64,000 nucleotides of DNA, taken from Inhella crocodyli. Its GTDB lineage: Bacteria; Pseudomonadota; Gammaproteobacteria; Burkholderiales; Burkholderiaceae_C. The notes below the pieces were generated by a model. That model was not told where the DNA came from. It searched no databases and saw nothing but the letters and a program-made list of their open reading frames with translations. Location of the stretch: contig NZ_SACM01000005.1 of NCBI RefSeq assembly GCF_004004565.1, positions 124,001-188,000 on the forward strand, in the 5' to 3' direction. A program made the position numbers and the translations under genes. Below, in pieces: positions 36,393 through 47,163 of the stretch; the stretch's first letter is position 1, and the number at the start of each line of letters is the position of its first letter.

Positions 36393-38570
36393 TCAGCGTG
36401 CCAGGCGCAGCGCGTTGAGCACGACCAGGGCCGAGCTCAGCGCCATGCCCAGCCCCGCCGCCCAAGGCGGCAGCCAGCCCATCAGGGCCAGGGGCACGGC
36501 CGCGGCGTTGTAGGCCGCCGCCCAAGCCAGGTTCTGGCGGGTGATTCGCCGGGTGCGCCGCGCCTGCACGATCAGGTCCGGCAAGGCGCTGAGTTCGGCC
36601 CGCAGCATGACCGCGTCGGCCGCGCGGCCCGCCAAGGCGCTGGCCCCGCCCACGGCCACCGCCACGTCGGCCTGCGCCAACACGGGGCCGTCGTTCACGC
36701 CGTCGCCCACCATCAACACGCAGCGCCCCTGGCCTTGCAAGGCCTGCACGGCCGCGCGCTTGGCCTCGGGGGCGCAATCGCCGTCGGCGGCATCCATCCC
36801 CAGCTCTTCGCCCAGCGCACGCACACGGGCGCTCCGATCGCCCGACAACAAGCGCAAGGCCAGGCCCTGGGCACGAAGCCGCTGCATCACGCGCGCCGCG
36901 AGCGGCACCGGCTCTTCATCGCGCCGAAAGCGCAGGCGCGCCGGCTCGCCCTCGCGGCCGAAGGCCAGCGCGACCTCCTCGTCCGCGCTCACGGCTTCCA
37001 CCCATGCCGGTGCGCCCAAACGCCACGCCCGGCCCTCGGGGTCCAAGCCCCGCAGGCCGGCGCCAGGCTGCTCGGCCACCGACTGCCAGCGCCACGGCGG
37101 TGCGGCGGACGGCTGGGGCAAGCGGGACAGGGCGCGGGCCATGGGGTGCTGCGACCAACTGGCCAAGGCCTGGGCCGCGGCCTGCAAGGCCGGCGCGTCG
37201 GTTTGCAGCGGCCGCACGCTGGGGCGCGTGAGGGTGCCGGTCTTGTCCAGCACCACGTCGTTGACCCGCGCCAACGTTTCCAAGGCCTCCAGGCGCTGCA
37301 GCACGATGCCCCGTCGCGCCAGCGCCCGGGCGCTGGCCACGCGCGCCGCCGGGGCCGCCAAGGCCAATGCACAGGGACAGGTCACGATCAGCGTGGCGCA
37401 GGCCACCATCAAGGCGCGCGACGGCTCCACCCACAACCAGCCCAGCCCCGCCCCCAGCGCCAAGAGCAACACCGCCGCCAGGAAGGGGCCGGCCCAGCGC
37501 TCGGCCTCCAAGGTCAGGCCGGGCCGTTCGGTCAACGCCTGCTGCAGGGACTGCGCAAGGCGTTGGCCTTGGCTGTCGTGGCGAGCGCGGGTCACGCGCA
37601 CGCGCACCGGCGCGCCCAGGTTCACGCTGCCGCCCAAGAGGGCGTCGCCAGCGCGTTTGGCCACGGGCAAGGACTCGCCGGTCAGCACCGCCTCGTCCAT
37701 CTGGGTCGGACCGTCCAGCAGCACAGCGTCGCAGGCCAAGGCCTCACCGAGCGCCACCCGCAACACCTCGCCGGCCTGCACGCGCTCGGCCGACACGGTT
37801 TCCACGCCACCGTCGGCCCGCTCGCGCGAAACCTCGGCCGCCTCGTCCCCTTGCAAGTCGGCCAAGGCCTGCGCAGCCGCATGGCGGGCCTTGAGCTCCA
37901 ACCAACGGCCGGCCAACAAAAAGGCCACGAACATCGTGAGCGAGTCGAAGTACACCTCGGCTTGGCCGGTCGGATCGCCCAGCGCCCAGGTGCTGGCCCC
38001 AAAGGTGATCAAGATGCCCAAGGCCACGGGCACGTCCATGCCCAACTGCCGACGGCGCAGCGAGCGCCAAGCCCCGCGCAGGAAGGGCGTCGCACTGAAC
38101 ACCATCACCGGCCAGGACAGCACCCAACTGCCCCAGTGCAGCAAGCGGCGCAAGTCGGGCGGCACCTCGGCGCCCGACGCGAAGTAGGTCGGGGCGGCCA
38201 GCATCATGACCTGCATCATGCAAAACGCGGCCACGAAGAAGCGCCACAGCAAGGTGCGGGCCTCTTGCCGACGAAGTTCGGCCGCGTCGGCCGGCTGGGC
38301 CGGGGCCAAGGCGAAGCCCGCCCGGCGCACCGCCTCCGGCAAGCCCTGCTGCACGGCCGCGGGCGCGTGTACCACCGCCAGGGCGGCCGCGTAGCCCACG
38401 TCCACGCGCTGCACCCCGGGCTGCGCTCGCAGCAAGTCGGCCAGGCTGTCGGCACAGGCGGCGCAGTGCAGGCCGGCCACGGCCCAGGCGCGCGCCGTGG
38501 CCGGGCCATCGGCCGCTGGGGTCGAGATAATGGCCGGATCGCCCGGCGCTGTGCTGTCCATCGGGCCCAT
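36393..38570 (-). CDS. ccoI: CcoI-type copper-transporting P1B ATPase
   Basis: Heavy-metal ATPase that supplies copper for the cbb3 oxidase. The 725-residue protein has an N-terminal metal-binding domain with GLHCAACADSL, about eight membrane helices, the CPC motif in TCPCALALAAP, the phosphorylation site DKTGTLT, the TGES motif and GDGVNDGPVLA. The HP dipeptide is present in WSQHPMARAL. It precedes ccoS by 28 bp. The start may be ATG 38570 or 38561. Confidence 0.93.
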   Translation of the reverse strand: MGPMDSTAPGDPAIISTPAADGPATARAWAVAGLHCAACADSLADLLRAQPGVQRVDVGYAAALAVVHAPAAVQQGLPEAVRRAGFALAPAQPADAAELRRQEARTLLWRFFVAAFCMMQVMMLAAPTYFASGAEVPPDLRRLLHWGSWVLSWPVMVFSATPFLRGAWRSLRRRQLGMDVPVALGILITFGASTWALGDPTGQAEVYFDSLTMFVAFLLAGRWLELKARHAAAQALADLQGDEAAEVSRERADGGVETVSAERVQAGEVLRVALGEALACDAVLLDGPTQMDEAVLTGESLPVAKRAGDALLGGSVNLGAPVRVRVTRARHDSQGQRLAQSLQQALTERPGLTLEAERWAGPFLAAVLLLALGAGLGWLWVEPSRALMVACATLIVTCPCALALAAPAARVASARALARRGIVLQRLEALETLARVNDVVLDKTGTLTRPSVRPLQTDAPALQAAAQALASWSQHPMARALSRLPQPSAAPPWRWQSVAEQPGAGLRGLDPEGRAWRLGAPAWVEAVSADEEVALAFGREGEPARLRFRRDEEPVPLAARVMQRLRAQGLALRLLSGDRSARVRALGEELGMDAADGDCAPEAKRAAVQALQGQGRCVLMVGDGVNDGPVLAQADVAVAVGGASALAGRAADAVMLRAELSALPDLIVQARRTRRITRQNLAWAAAYNAAAVPLALMGWLPPWAAGLGMALSSALVVLNALRLAR

Positions 38571-38596
38571 TGTTGGCCGTCGTGGCCGTGTTTGAG

Positions 38597-39043
38597 ATGA
38601 CGAACGTCAAGTCCATCGCGCTCTGTTTGCTCTCGGCCGCCCTGGCCGCCCAGGCGCAAACCCCGCAACGCTTGCCCACCGTGCCCCTGCGGGCGGGCAT
38701 GTACCAAATCCAGGCCCAGGTGGCCCAAAGCCCCGAGCAGCGGGCGATCGGCCTGATGAACCGCAAGAGCATGCCGTCGCACGAAGGCATGCTTTTCGTC
38801 TTCGAATCCCGCGAGATTCAGTGCTTCTGGATGAAGAACACGCTGCTGCCCCTGTCGATCGCCTTCGTGGCAGACGACGGGCGTGTGGTCTCCATGGCCG
38901 ACATGCAGCCCATGGACGAAACCAGCCACTGCAGCAAAGAGCCCGTGCGCTACGCCTTGGAAATGAACCAAGGCTGGTTCGCGCAGAAGGGTATCAAGCC
39001 AGGCGCCCGCTTGGCCGGCGCCCCGTTCGACGCCCCGAAATGA
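38597..39043 (+). CDS. DUF192 family secreted protein
   Basis: A 148-residue protein with a signal peptide (cleavage after LAAQAQ). It has a DUF192 domain containing AQSPEQRAIGLMNRKSMPSHEGMLF, CFWMKNTLLPLSIAFV and the C-terminal ALEMNQGWFAQKGIKPG. The family is widespread and its biochemical role is unknown. ATG at 38597 is preferred over 38570 because it begins just before the hydrophobic signal. The gene is divergent from ccoI. Confidence 0.85.
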   Translation: MTNVKSIALCLLSAALAAQAQTPQRLPTVPLRAGMYQIQAQVAQSPEQRAIGLMNRKSMPSHEGMLFVFESREIQCFWMKNTLLPLSIAFVADDGRVVSMADMQPMDETSHCSKEPVRYALEMNQGWFAQKGIKPGARLAGAPFDAPK

Positions 39044-39067
39044 ACAAGGCCCCGTCAGGGGCCTTGT
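39044..39067. terminator. bidirectional hairpin between the DUF192 gene and sodB
   Basis: A perfect 10-bp stem, ACAAGGCCCC/GGGGCCTTGT, with loop GTCA follows directly after the DUF192 stop codon. A strong T run is lacking. Confidence 0.75.
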
Positions 39068-39089
39068 GATTTCGTCGGGTGCGGGGCGC

Positions 39090-39671
39090 TCAGGCGAAGT
39101 TGGCCTGCGCGAATTCCCAGTTCACCAGGTTGCTGAAGAAGGTCTCGACGAACTTCTGGCGCAGGTTGCGGTAGTCGATGTAGTAGGCGTGCTCCCACAC
39201 GTCCACGGTCAGCAGCGCCTTGTCGGCGGTGGTCAGCGGCGTGCCGGCAGCGCCGGTGTTGACGATGTCCACGCTGCCGTCGGGCTTCTTGACCAGCCAG
39301 GTCCAGCCGGAGCCGAAGTTGCCCACCGCGCTCTTCACGAAGGCTTCCTTGAAGGCGGCGTAGCTGCCCCACTTGGCATTGATGGCCTCGGCCAGGGCGC
39401 CGGTGGGCTCGCCGCCGCCGGCGGGCTTCATGCCGTTCCAGAAGAAGGTGTGGTTCCAGATTTGGGCGGCGTTGTTGTAGATGCCGCCGCTGCTCTTCTT
39501 GACGATGTCTTCCAGCGACATCGATTCGAACTCCGTGCCCTTTTGCAGGTTGTTCAGGTTCACCACGTAGGCGTTGTGGTGCTTGCCGTGGTGGAACTCC
39601 AGCGTCTCGGCGCTGTAGAACGGGGCCAGGGCGTCTTTGGCATAGGGCAGCGGGGGCAGGATGTGTTCCAT
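39090..39671 (-). CDS. sodB: superoxide dismutase (Fe)
   Basis: Cytosolic Fe-type dismutase of 193 residues. Metal ligands are seen in [10 protein letters not shown] (first His region), NHTFFWNGM (second His) and [11 protein letters not shown] (Asp and His). The residues around the active site (GSGWTWLV) fit the iron enzymes. The gene is convergent with the DUF192 gene and has a TAGAAT -10 candidate 27 bp upstream of its start. Confidence 0.96.
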   Translation of the reverse strand: MEHILPPLPYAKDALAPFYSAETLEFHHGKHHNAYVVNLNNLQKGTEFESMSLEDIVKKSSGGIYNNAAQIWNHTFFWNGMKPAGGGEPTGALAEAINAKWGSYAAFKEAFVKSAVGNFGSGWTWLVKKPDGSVDIVNTGAAGTPLTTADKALLTVDVWEHAYYIDYRNLRQKFVETFFSNLVNWEFAQANFA

Positions 39672-39697
39672 GGAAGGCTCCAGTTGAGATGGGCTGA

Positions 39698-39703
39698 ATT
39701 CTA
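39698..39703 (-). promoter_or_regulatory. -10-like TAGAAT before sodB
   Basis: CTAGAATTC on the minus strand overlaps the stop region of xseA. The leader would be about 20 bases and includes a GGAG site. No good -35 is visible. Confidence 0.35.
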
Positions 39704-41002
39704 GAGAGCGCCCTCAGGCCCCAGCAGGGGCAGGGACACCGCCTCCACCCGCAGCGCGGCCTCGCCGTCGGCCAACTGGGCCCGCACGGACTGTTGGGGG
39801 GAGAGTTGGGCCGCACGCGTCACGGCGCGGCCTTGGTCGTCGCTCAGGTAGGCGAACCCCCGGGCGAGGGTGCGCTGGGGCGCCAACGCATCCAAACGCT
39901 CGCCCAGGCTTTGCAGGCGGTGGGCATGGCGGGTCACTTGGGCCTGCCAGGCGGCCTCGCGGGCCTGCGACAAGCGCTCCAGGCGCGCAGGCGCCACGGC
40001 CAAGCTGCGTGACACCGCCGATCGCAGGCGCTGCTGCAGCGCCTGCAAGCGCATGGCCTGCCGGTTCAGGGCCTGGGTCGGGCGCGCCAAGCGAAGCGTT
40101 GCGCGGTCCAGCCGCTGCGCATGCTGATCCAGGCGACGCAACACCGCGTCGCGCAGGGCCGTGGAGGCCGATTGCAGTTCGCGCAGTTGGGCTTCGCGGG
40201 GCGGCGCGGCCAATTCGGCGGCTGCCGTGGGGGTCGGAGCCCGCAGGTCGGCCGCGAGGTCGCACAAGGTGATGTCGGTCTCGTGCCCCACACCGCACAC
40301 GACTGGCAAGGCCGAGCTGGCCACGGCCCGCACCAGGCCTGGATCGTTGAAGGCCCAGAGGTCCTCCATCGAGCCGCCGCCGCGCACCAGCAACACAGCG
40401 TCCACCTCGGCACGGGCGTTGGCGGCGGTCAGGGCCGCGACGAGCGCCGCGGGCGCTTCCGCGCCCTGCACCACGCTGGGGTAGACCACCACGCGCACGT
40501 GCGGTGCCCGTCGCGCCAGCGCGGTCAGCACGTCCCGCAGGGCGGCCGCGCCCTGGGAGGTCACCACCCCCAAGGCCTGCGGGTGACTCGGCAATACGCG
40601 CTTGCGCCCGGCGTCGAACCAGCCCTCGCTGGCCAGTTGGGCCTTCAAACGCAAGAACTGCTCGTACAGCGCACCGGCCCCGGCCGGCTCCAGGCTTTCG
40701 GCGACGAATTGCAGCTCGCCACGGGGCTCGTACAAGGCCAAACGCCCCGTCGCCCGCACCCGCTGGCCGTCCTGGGGCGCAAAGCGAAGCGCAGCGGCCG
40801 AGCGCCGGAACAAGGCGGCCCGGATCAAAGCGGGCGATCCGTCGGCGTCTTTCAAGCTGAAGTAGCAGTGGCCCGAGGCGGCGCGGGTGAAGCCCGCCAA
40901 CTCGGCGTCCACCGTCACCTGGGCGAACTGGCGGGACAGGGTGCCGCTGAGGGCGGCCAAAAGGTCGGCCACCCGCCAAACGGGGGCAGAAGCTGAATTC
41001 AT
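39701..41002 (-). CDS. xseA: exodeoxyribonuclease VII large subunit
   Basis: Large subunit of ExoVII, which degrades single-stranded DNA. The 433-residue protein has the N-terminal OB-fold ([24 protein letters not shown]), the catalytic domain with [17 protein letters not shown] and [19 protein letters not shown], and a long helical C-terminal region. ATG at 41002 gives the family N-terminus. The gene is divergent from exbB across 99 bp. Confidence 0.95.
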   Translation of the reverse strand: MNSASAPVWRVADLLAALSGTLSRQFAQVTVDAELAGFTRAASGHCYFSLKDADGSPALIRAALFRRSAAALRFAPQDGQRVRATGRLALYEPRGELQFVAESLEPAGAGALYEQFLRLKAQLASEGWFDAGRKRVLPSHPQALGVVTSQGAAALRDVLTALARRAPHVRVVVYPSVVQGAEAPAALVAALTAANARAEVDAVLLVRGGGSMEDLWAFNDPGLVRAVASSALPVVCGVGHETDITLCDLAADLRAPTPTAAAELAAPPREAQLRELQSASTALRDAVLRRLDQHAQRLDRATLRLARPTQALNRQAMRLQALQQRLRSAVSRSLAVAPARLERLSQAREAAWQAQVTRHAHRLQSLGERLDALAPQRTLARGFAYLSDDQGRAVTRAAQLSPQQSVRAQLADGEAALRVEAVSLPLLGPEGAL

Positions 41003-41101
41003 GGAAAGCCGAGGGGTGCGGCAGGGGGTGGCGTCGCCATAATGCCGCGCGGGGCCGCCATGGGGGCGGTCTTCGCGTTGTTCCCCTGCAAGGAGCCGGT
41101 G

Positions 41102-41764
41102 TTGCTTTCCATCGTACAGGCCGCGGGCTGGCCGATTTGGCCGCTGTTGTTGTGCTCCGTGTTGGCCCTGGCCATCATCGTGGAGCGCGCTTGGAGCCTG
41201 CGCACCTCCCAAGTGGTGCCCGAGGCCTTGCTCGGCGACCTCGACCGCTTCGACGCCAAGCAGCTGCCCGGTGTTGAGGTGGCCGACCGCCTGGCACACA
41301 GCTCTTTGCTGGGCCAGCTGCTCTCGGCCGGCCTGCGGGCCGTCATCGACGACCCCACCATCAGCGACGCCCGACTGCGGCAGGTGATGGAGTTGGCCGG
41401 TCGGCGCGTCGTCCACGCGCTCGAGCGCTTCCTCACCGCCCTGGGCACCATCGCCACCGCCGCCCCCCTGCTCGGCCTGCTGGGCACCGTGGTGGGCATG
41501 ATCGAGATCTTCGGCAGCCAGGCCCCGGGCACCGGCAACCCCGCCCAGCTGGCCCATGGCATCGCCATCGCGCTCTACAACACGGCCTTCGGCCTGATCG
41601 TGGCCATCCCCTCGCTCGTCGCCCACCGGCACTTCCGTGCCAAGGTGGAGGCCTTCGAGCTGGAGTTGGAAGCCGCGGGCGAGCGCCTGTACGGACAACT
41701 GACCCGCCACACGCACGCCGCCATGCGCGCCGTGCGCGGCATGGCCCAGCCCCCACACGCATGA
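41102..41764 (+). CDS. exbB: MotA/TolQ/ExbB proton channel family protein
   Basis: Motor protein that with ExbD uses the proton gradient to drive TonB- or Tol-like partners. The 220-residue protein has three membrane helices with the conserved SVLALAIIVERAW and APLLGLLGTVVGMI segments. TTG at 41102 is chosen because AAGGAG lies 6 bases upstream and it gives MLSIVQAAGWPIWPLLL. The frame continues upstream to 41042 without family likeness. It overlaps exbD by 4 bp. This system is separate from the tonB-linked set at 47-49.6 kb. Confidence 0.9.
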   Translation: MLSIVQAAGWPIWPLLLCSVLALAIIVERAWSLRTSQVVPEALLGDLDRFDAKQLPGVEVADRLAHSSLLGQLLSAGLRAVIDDPTISDARLRQVMELAGRRVVHALERFLTALGTIATAAPLLGLLGTVVGMIEIFGSQAPGTGNPAQLAHGIAIALYNTAFGLIVAIPSLVAHRHFRAKVEAFELELEAAGERLYGQLTRHTHAAMRAVRGMAQPPHA

Positions 41765-42180
41765 AGTTCCGCCATCGCCACCGCGACGAGCCGGAGATCA
41801 ACCTGATCGCCTTCATCGACGTGCTGCTGGTCGTGCTCATCTTTTTGATGATGTCCACGACCTACAGCCGCTTCACCTCGCTGCAGGTGGCCTTGCCCCA
41901 AGCGGGTTCGGCTCCGCCCAAAGCGGCGGCGATCGAAATCGTGGTCAGCGTCAGCGCCGATGGCCGCTACGCCGTGAACGGCGCGGCCTTGGGCGCCATC
42001 GACGTGCCCGGCCTCACGGCCGCGTTGCGCGAAGCCGCGCGCGGGCGGGCCGAGGCCCAGGTGGTCGTCGCGGCCGACGCACTGGCGCCCCACCAGCGGG
42101 TGCTCAACGTGCTGGACGCCGCCCGCGGCGCCGGCCTGGCCAAACTGGCCTTCGCGGCGCAGCACAGCCCCAGCCCGTGA
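41761..42180 (+). CDS. exbD: ExbD/TolR family biopolymer transport protein
   Basis: A 139-residue protein with one N-terminal helix. It carries the proton-path aspartate in NLIAFIDVLLVVLIFLMMSTTY and a periplasmic TolR-like domain. It is translationally coupled to exbB upstream and lpxK downstream (4-bp overlaps). The link to lpxK is conserved in many proteobacteria and suggests an envelope role. Confidence 0.93.
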   Translation: MKFRHRHRDEPEINLIAFIDVLLVVLIFLMMSTTYSRFTSLQVALPQAGSAPPKAAAIEIVVSVSADGRYAVNGAALGAIDVPGLTAALREAARGRAEAQVVVAADALAPHQRVLNVLDAARGAGLAKLAFAAQHSPSP

Positions 42181-43259
42181 GCCCGCCTCGCGCCTGGGGC
42201 TCGCGCGGTCCACTGGCCCGGGCCTTGTGGCCCCTGAGCCAGGTGTACCGGGCGCTGGCCGCCTTGGACCGGGCGCGTTACCGCTGGGGCTGGGCCCCCA
42301 TCCACCGCCCCCCCGTGCCCGTCGTGGTGATCGGCAACTGGATCGTTGGAGGGGCTGGAAAAACGCCCACGCTGCTCCTCGTGCTCGAACTGCTCGCCCA
42401 GTGGGGCTGGCGCGCGGGTGTCGTGTCCCGCGGCTACGGCCGGCAGTCCGCGGGCGTGCAACTCGCCCACGCCACCAGCACCGCCCACGACTTGGGCGAC
42501 GAGCCCCTGCTCATCCACCGCCGCAGTGGGGTCCCCTTGGCCGTCGCCGAGCGTCGCGCCGAAGCGGCAAAGGCGCTGCTGACCGCGCACCCCGAGGTGC
42601 AGGTGATCGTCAGCGACGACGGCCTGCAGCACCACGGCCTGGCGCGCGACCTGAGCGTGCTGGTGTTCGACGCGCGAGGCCTGGGCAACGGCTGGCTGCT
42701 GCCGGCCGGGCCCTTGCGCCAAGACCGCGATGCCCCGCCCTTGCCTGGCAGCGCCGGCACCCAACTGCGCCTGTACACCGACGGCGTCGCCTCCACGCCC
42801 TGGCCCGGGCACCTGGCGCAACGCCAACTCTCGGCGGCCTGGCCCCTGGCCGCTTGGTGGGCCGGTCGGGCGTCGGACCGCAGGCCCCTGGCGGCCTTGG
42901 CCCAAGCATCGCAACTGGCCACGGCGGGCGCCGGGCACTGGTGGGCCGCCGCCGGTTTGGCCCAGCCCGAGCGCTTTTTCGCGATGCTGTCGGCCGCCGG
43001 CATCCATGCGACCCACCTGCCCCTGCCCGACCACGCGCCCTTCGATCCCCTGCCCTGGCCCGCCACCGCCACCGACGTGCTGGTGACGGAAAAAGACGCC
43101 ATCAAGCTTCGACCCGAGGCGCTCCCACCCGGGCAGCGCGTCTGGGTGCTGCCCCTAGACTTGCAAGCCCCTCCCGAATTCGAACAGGCCTTGGGCAAGG
43201 CGCTCGCCGCGCTGCTCGGCCCCCCTCCCGGATCGCCCCATGGACCCCCGCCTCGTTGA
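42177..43259 (+). CDS. lpxK: tetraacyldisaccharide 4'-kinase
   Basis: Phosphorylates the lipid A precursor to lipid IVA at the inner membrane. The 360-residue protein has the P-loop-like [21 protein letters not shown], the DDGLQHH motif and the C-terminal TEKDAIKL. The GTG start overlaps the exbD stop. The 3' end overlaps the following small gene by 20 bp. Confidence 0.95.
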   Translation: MSPPRAWGSRGPLARALWPLSQVYRALAALDRARYRWGWAPIHRPPVPVVVIGNWIVGGAGKTPTLLLVLELLAQWGWRAGVVSRGYGRQSAGVQLAHATSTAHDLGDEPLLIHRRSGVPLAVAERRAEAAKALLTAHPEVQVIVSDDGLQHHGLARDLSVLVFDARGLGNGWLLPAGPLRQDRDAPPLPGSAGTQLRLYTDGVASTPWPGHLAQRQLSAAWPLAAWWAGRASDRRPLAALAQASQLATAGAGHWWAAAGLAQPERFFAMLSAAGIHATHLPLPDHAPFDPLPWPATATDVLVTEKDAIKLRPEALPPGQRVWVLPLDLQAPPEFEQALGKALAALLGPPPGSPHGPPPR

Positions 43260-43425
43260 ACTGCTCGTCTGCCCGCTGTGCAAGGGCCCGCTGCAACTGC
43301 TGCAGGACGCGGATCGCACCGAGCTCCTGTGCCCGGCCGACCGCCTCGCATTTCCCGTCCGTGATGGCATCCCGGTGATGCTGGAAAGCGAAGCCCGGGC
43401 GCTGGACCCGGACAGCGGATCGTGA
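43240..43425 (+). CDS. Trm112 family (YcaR-like) small protein
   Basis: A 61-residue protein with [20 protein letters not shown] and [20 protein letters not shown], the family pattern with three cysteines. It stands between lpxK and kdsB as in E. coli (ycaR). The function in bacteria is unclear. It overlaps both neighbours (20 and 4 bp). Confidence 0.92.
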   Translation: MDPRLVELLVCPLCKGPLQLLQDADRTELLCPADRLAFPVRDGIPVMLESEARALDPDSGS

Positions 43426-44180
43426 GCTTTCACGTCCTCATCCCGGCACGCATGGCCTCGAGCCGGCTGCCCGACAAACCCCTGGCCGACCTGGCGGGCA
43501 AGCCCATGGTCGTCCGCGTGGCCGAGCGGGCCGCCTTGAGCGGCGCGCTCACCGTCGTTGTGGCTTGCGACGACCTGCGCATCCAGGCCGCCTGCGAGGC
43601 GCATGGCGTGCGCGCCGTGTTGACCCGCGCCGACCACCCCAGCGGCTCCGACCGCTTGGCCGAGGCGGTTGAGCGTTTGGGCTGGAACGACGACGCCATC
43701 GTCGTGAACGTGCAAGGCGACGAACCGCTCATCGCCCCGGGCATGGTGGGGGCCTGCGCCAGCACCTTGGCCGCGCACCGCGATTGCCCCATGGCCACCG
43801 TCGCCCATGCCATCGACGACGACGACGAGTACCGCAACCCCAACGTCGTCAAACTCGTCACCGACGCCGCCGGCCGCGCGCTGTACTTCAGCCGCGCCCC
43901 GATTCCGTGGTGGCGGGACGGCCCGGCCCCCGCCACCGTGCACCCCGGCGCGGTGTGGCGGCACGTGGGGTTGTACGCCTACCGCGTGGGTTTCCTGAAG
44001 CAATTCCCCACGCTGACGGCGAGCCCCCTGGAAGCCATCGAATCCCTGGAGCAATTGCGTGTGCTGTGGCACGGGCACCGGATCGCCGTGCACATCAGCG
44101 CCGAACGCCCCGGGCCCGGCGTCGACACCCCGGCCGACTTGGAGCGCGTTCGCACCCTGTTGAGGGCCGCTCCGCCCTGA
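43422..44180 (+). CDS. kdsB: 3-deoxy-manno-octulosonate cytidylyltransferase
   Basis: Activates Kdo as CMP-Kdo for LPS core assembly. The 252-residue protein has the nucleotidyltransferase opening [26 protein letters not shown], the motif [11 protein letters not shown], and the substrate-binding YFSRAPIPW with [12 protein letters not shown]. The start is GTG at 43422, overlapping the preceding stop. Confidence 0.96.
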   Translation: MSFHVLIPARMASSRLPDKPLADLAGKPMVVRVAERAALSGALTVVVACDDLRIQAACEAHGVRAVLTRADHPSGSDRLAEAVERLGWNDDAIVVNVQGDEPLIAPGMVGACASTLAAHRDCPMATVAHAIDDDDEYRNPNVVKLVTDAAGRALYFSRAPIPWWRDGPAPATVHPGAVWRHVGLYAYRVGFLKQFPTLTASPLEAIESLEQLRVLWHGHRIAVHISAERPGPGVDTPADLERVRTLLRAAPP

Positions 44181-44250
44181 TCGCAAGGCTTCCGTAAGAC
44201 CCCCCGTGCTATCCTGCCGCGCCCCAAAACGGGGCCCTCAACCCACCTAG

Positions 44251-44913
<663 letters not shown>

Positions 44914-44934
44914 GGCTTGCGCCTCTCACCAATC

Positions 44935-44960
44935 TGGGTCGCCACAAGCGACCCATTTTT
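44935..44960 (+). terminator. intrinsic terminator after adk
   Basis: An 8-bp stem, TGGGTCGC/GCGACCCA, with loop CACAA is followed by TTTTTG. It ends just before the ribosome site of the next gene. Confidence 0.85.
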
Positions 44961-44985
44961 GTTTCTGTCCCACAAGGAGTGAACC

Positions 44986-45744
44986 ATGGACATCCAAGGC
45001 AAAGTATTCATCGTGACCGGTGGCGCCAGCGGCCTGGGCGAAGGCACGGCCCGCATGCTGGCCCGCGAGGGCGCGAAGGTCGTCGTGGCCGACTTGCAGG
45101 CCGAGCGCGGCCAGGCGGTGGCGCAAGACATCGGAGGCCTGTTCGTGCGCTGTGACGTCACCAGCGCCACCGACGCGCAGGCCGCCGTGGACGCCGCCCA
45201 AGGCCTGGGCAAGCTGGTCGGCTTGGTCAACTGCGCGGGCATTGCCCCCGCAGCACGCACCGTCGGCAAGGAAGGCGGCCACGCGCTGGACCTGTTCAGC
45301 AAGGTCGTGCAGATCAACCTGATCGGCAGCTTCAACATGATCCGCCTGGCCGCCACGGCGATGGCCGCCAACGAGCCGGAATCCACGGGCGAGCGCGGCG
45401 TGTTGATCAGCACCGCGTCCATCGCCGCGTACGACGGCCAAATCGGCCAAGCGGCCTACGCCGCCAGCAAGGGTGGCGTGGTCGGCATGACCCTGCCGAT
45501 CGCCCGCGACCTGGCACGCCATGGCATCCGCAACATGACCATCGCCCCTGGCATCTTCGGCACGCCCATGCTCTTCGGCATGCCGCAGGAGGTGCAAGAC
45601 GCCCTGGCCGCCGGGGTGCCCTTCCCGTCCCGCCTGGGCAAGCCGGAGGACTACGCCAAGCTCGTGCACGCCATCGTGACCAACGAAATGCTGAACGGCG
45701 AAGTCATTCGCCTGGACGGCGCGATCCGCCTTGCCCCGAAGTAA
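44986..45744 (+). CDS. short-chain dehydrogenase, 3-hydroxyacyl-CoA dehydrogenase type II-like
   Basis: A 252-residue SDR with the NAD motif TGGASGLGEGTARML, VNCAGIAPA, the catalytic serine in LISTASIAAYDGQ, and YAASK with Tyr and Lys. The tail GTPMLFGMPQEVQDALAAGVPFPSRLG matches the HSD17B10-like 3-hydroxyacyl-CoA dehydrogenases used in short-chain fatty acid and branched-chain amino acid oxidation. AAGGAG precedes the ATG. The gene is flanked by terminators on both sides and so is monocistronic. Confidence 0.9.
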   Translation: MDIQGKVFIVTGGASGLGEGTARMLAREGAKVVVADLQAERGQAVAQDIGGLFVRCDVTSATDAQAAVDAAQGLGKLVGLVNCAGIAPAARTVGKEGGHALDLFSKVVQINLIGSFNMIRLAATAMAANEPESTGERGVLISTASIAAYDGQIGQAAYAASKGGVVGMTLPIARDLARHGIRNMTIAPGIFGTPMLFGMPQEVQDALAAGVPFPSRLGKPEDYAKLVHAIVTNEMLNGEVIRLDGAIRLAPK

Positions 45745-45766
45745 GGCGCAAGGGCGGACCAAAAAA

Positions 45767-45787
45767 AACGGCCCCATCGGGGCCGTT
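45767..45787. terminator. bidirectional terminator between the SDR and TPR genes
   Basis: A 9-bp stem, AACGGCCCC/GGGGCCGTT, with loop ATC is preceded by a run of eight A, which becomes a T run for the minus-strand gene. Confidence 0.85.
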
Positions 45788-45824
45788 GTTGTTGAGACCC
45801 GGGTCCGCGCGGACCCGGTGCCCA

Positions 45825-47075
45825 TCACTTCTTCGCTTGCTTGGCGTGGATGGCCCACAGGCGCGCCAGATCGCCCGAACCGTCCGTGCCTTTGACGCCG
45901 CGCCAGGTGGACTGCGCCTTGGCGCTGTCACCGGCCAAGAAGTAGGCCATGCCCAGGTACAGCTTGGCGTCGTCTTCGCGCTTGAGGTTGCCCTTGGCGA
46001 TGCCCTCTTCGATCATTGCCGCGCCCTTCTTGCCCTCGCCACGTTGGGCGAGTTGAAGGCCCAGCGGGATCAAGCCGTTGCCATCCTTGGTATCGCGCGC
46101 AGCCGCTTCGGCCGCGGCAAAGCCCGCCTTGGCATCGGCCACCTTCTTGGCCATGAAGTCCTTCAGGCGCTGGTGGCGCGCAGCGTCCTTGCCTTGGCCC
46201 AAGACGCCGGCCGCAAAGCCAGCGTCAACGGCCCGCATGCCTTCGTCAGGGAAGCCATTGCCGCCGGCCAGTTGGGCCAACTCCATGTAGTCGCCCTCGC
46301 CGCGCATGTTGCCGCTCACCAAGCGCAAACGCAGGATGTCCAGGGTGAATCGGTCGGCAAAGCCCTTGCGCGATTGCACGCGGGACAGGGCGTCCGCCCA
46401 CTGCTCTTTGCTCGGGTAGTAGCTCAGCAGCTTTTCCGCGGCCAAGGCCTCGGTGTTGCCGTCCTTGGCCCGGGTGGCCGCCGTCAACAGCAGGTTCAGC
46501 TTGTCCTTGGACGGCACGCCACCGGCCTTTTCCGTGGCGGCGATTTCGGCCGCGGTGGACTTGATGATGGCGCCCATGTCGCCGCTGTAGAACTGCGCCG
46601 CGGTTTGCACCTGTTTCATCGCCGCGCTGTTGCCGCCCTCGGCGAAATACCGGTTGGCCCAGGTCAGCGCCTTCGGGTGCTGGTTCAGGCGCGAGTAGGT
46701 CCCGGCGATGGCTTCGATGTACTGCAGGTTCTGCGCACCACCCAGACGGCCCGCGGCCTTCAAGGCCTCGAAGGCACGCACCATGGTCTCGGGTTCACCG
46801 GCACCTTGGGCGCCCGCAAATCGCATCTGCTCGATGATGGCGTTCTCGCCCGCGTTGCGGTTGGCCACGCCTTCGGCATCGCGCAGTTTGGCCAGGGCTT
46901 CGCGGTACTTGCCCGCCTTCAGCATGGCCTGCACGTCCTTGAGGTGCTTGCCGACTTCGGCGCCCACCTTCTCCTGGGCGGCCGCCGAGGCCCACCCCAA
47001 GGTGCCATCGGGCGCTTGGCCCAAGCCCAAGGCCATTGCACCGGCCATCACGACCACCAAGGTCTTCAATTTCAT
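45825..47075 (-). CDS. exported TPR-like protein of the TonB cluster
   Basis: A 416-residue protein with an N-terminal signal sequence (MKLKTLVVVMAGAMALGLG) and mostly helical TPR/Sel1-like repeats, for example AMLKAGKYREALAKLRDAEG. No enzymatic motif is seen. It follows exbD on the same strand but is separated from it by a strong terminator (47099-47131). It may be expressed at a lower level or from its own promoter. The location suggests a periplasmic helper for TonB-dependent transport. Confidence 0.8.
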   Translation of the reverse strand: MKLKTLVVVMAGAMALGLGQAPDGTLGWASAAAQEKVGAEVGKHLKDVQAMLKAGKYREALAKLRDAEGVANRNAGENAIIEQMRFAGAQGAGEPETMVRAFEALKAAGRLGGAQNLQYIEAIAGTYSRLNQHPKALTWANRYFAEGGNSAAMKQVQTAAQFYSGDMGAIIKSTAAEIAATEKAGGVPSKDKLNLLLTAATRAKDGNTEALAAEKLLSYYPSKEQWADALSRVQSRKGFADRFTLDILRLRLVSGNMRGEGDYMELAQLAGGNGFPDEGMRAVDAGFAAGVLGQGKDAARHQRLKDFMAKKVADAKAGFAAAEAAARDTKDGNGLIPLGLQLAQRGEGKKGAAMIEEGIAKGNLKREDDAKLYLGMAYFLAGDSAKAQSTWRGVKGTDGSGDLARLWAIHAKQAKK

Positions 47076-47098
47076 TTCAAACCCTTCACAAGGAAAAA

Positions 47099-47131
47099 CG
47101 CTGCCCGGGTTGGCGTCAACCGCGGGCAGCG
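47099..47131 (-). terminator. intrinsic terminator after exbD (minus strand)
   Basis: A 9-bp stem, CGCTGCCCG/CGGGCAGCG, extends inward by GGTT/AACC around a bulged base. On the minus strand five T follow (AAAAA at 47094-47098). It lies between the exbD pair and the TPR gene. Confidence 0.85.
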
Positions 47132-47163
47132 TGAGTACTGCGTCAATCAGGCAGCACGGGGGC

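Noticed and set aside
44221-44236. GCCCC-AAAAC-GGGGC in the adk leader as a terminator
   Set aside because: The stem is only 5 bp with no T run, so at most it is a weak leader hairpin.
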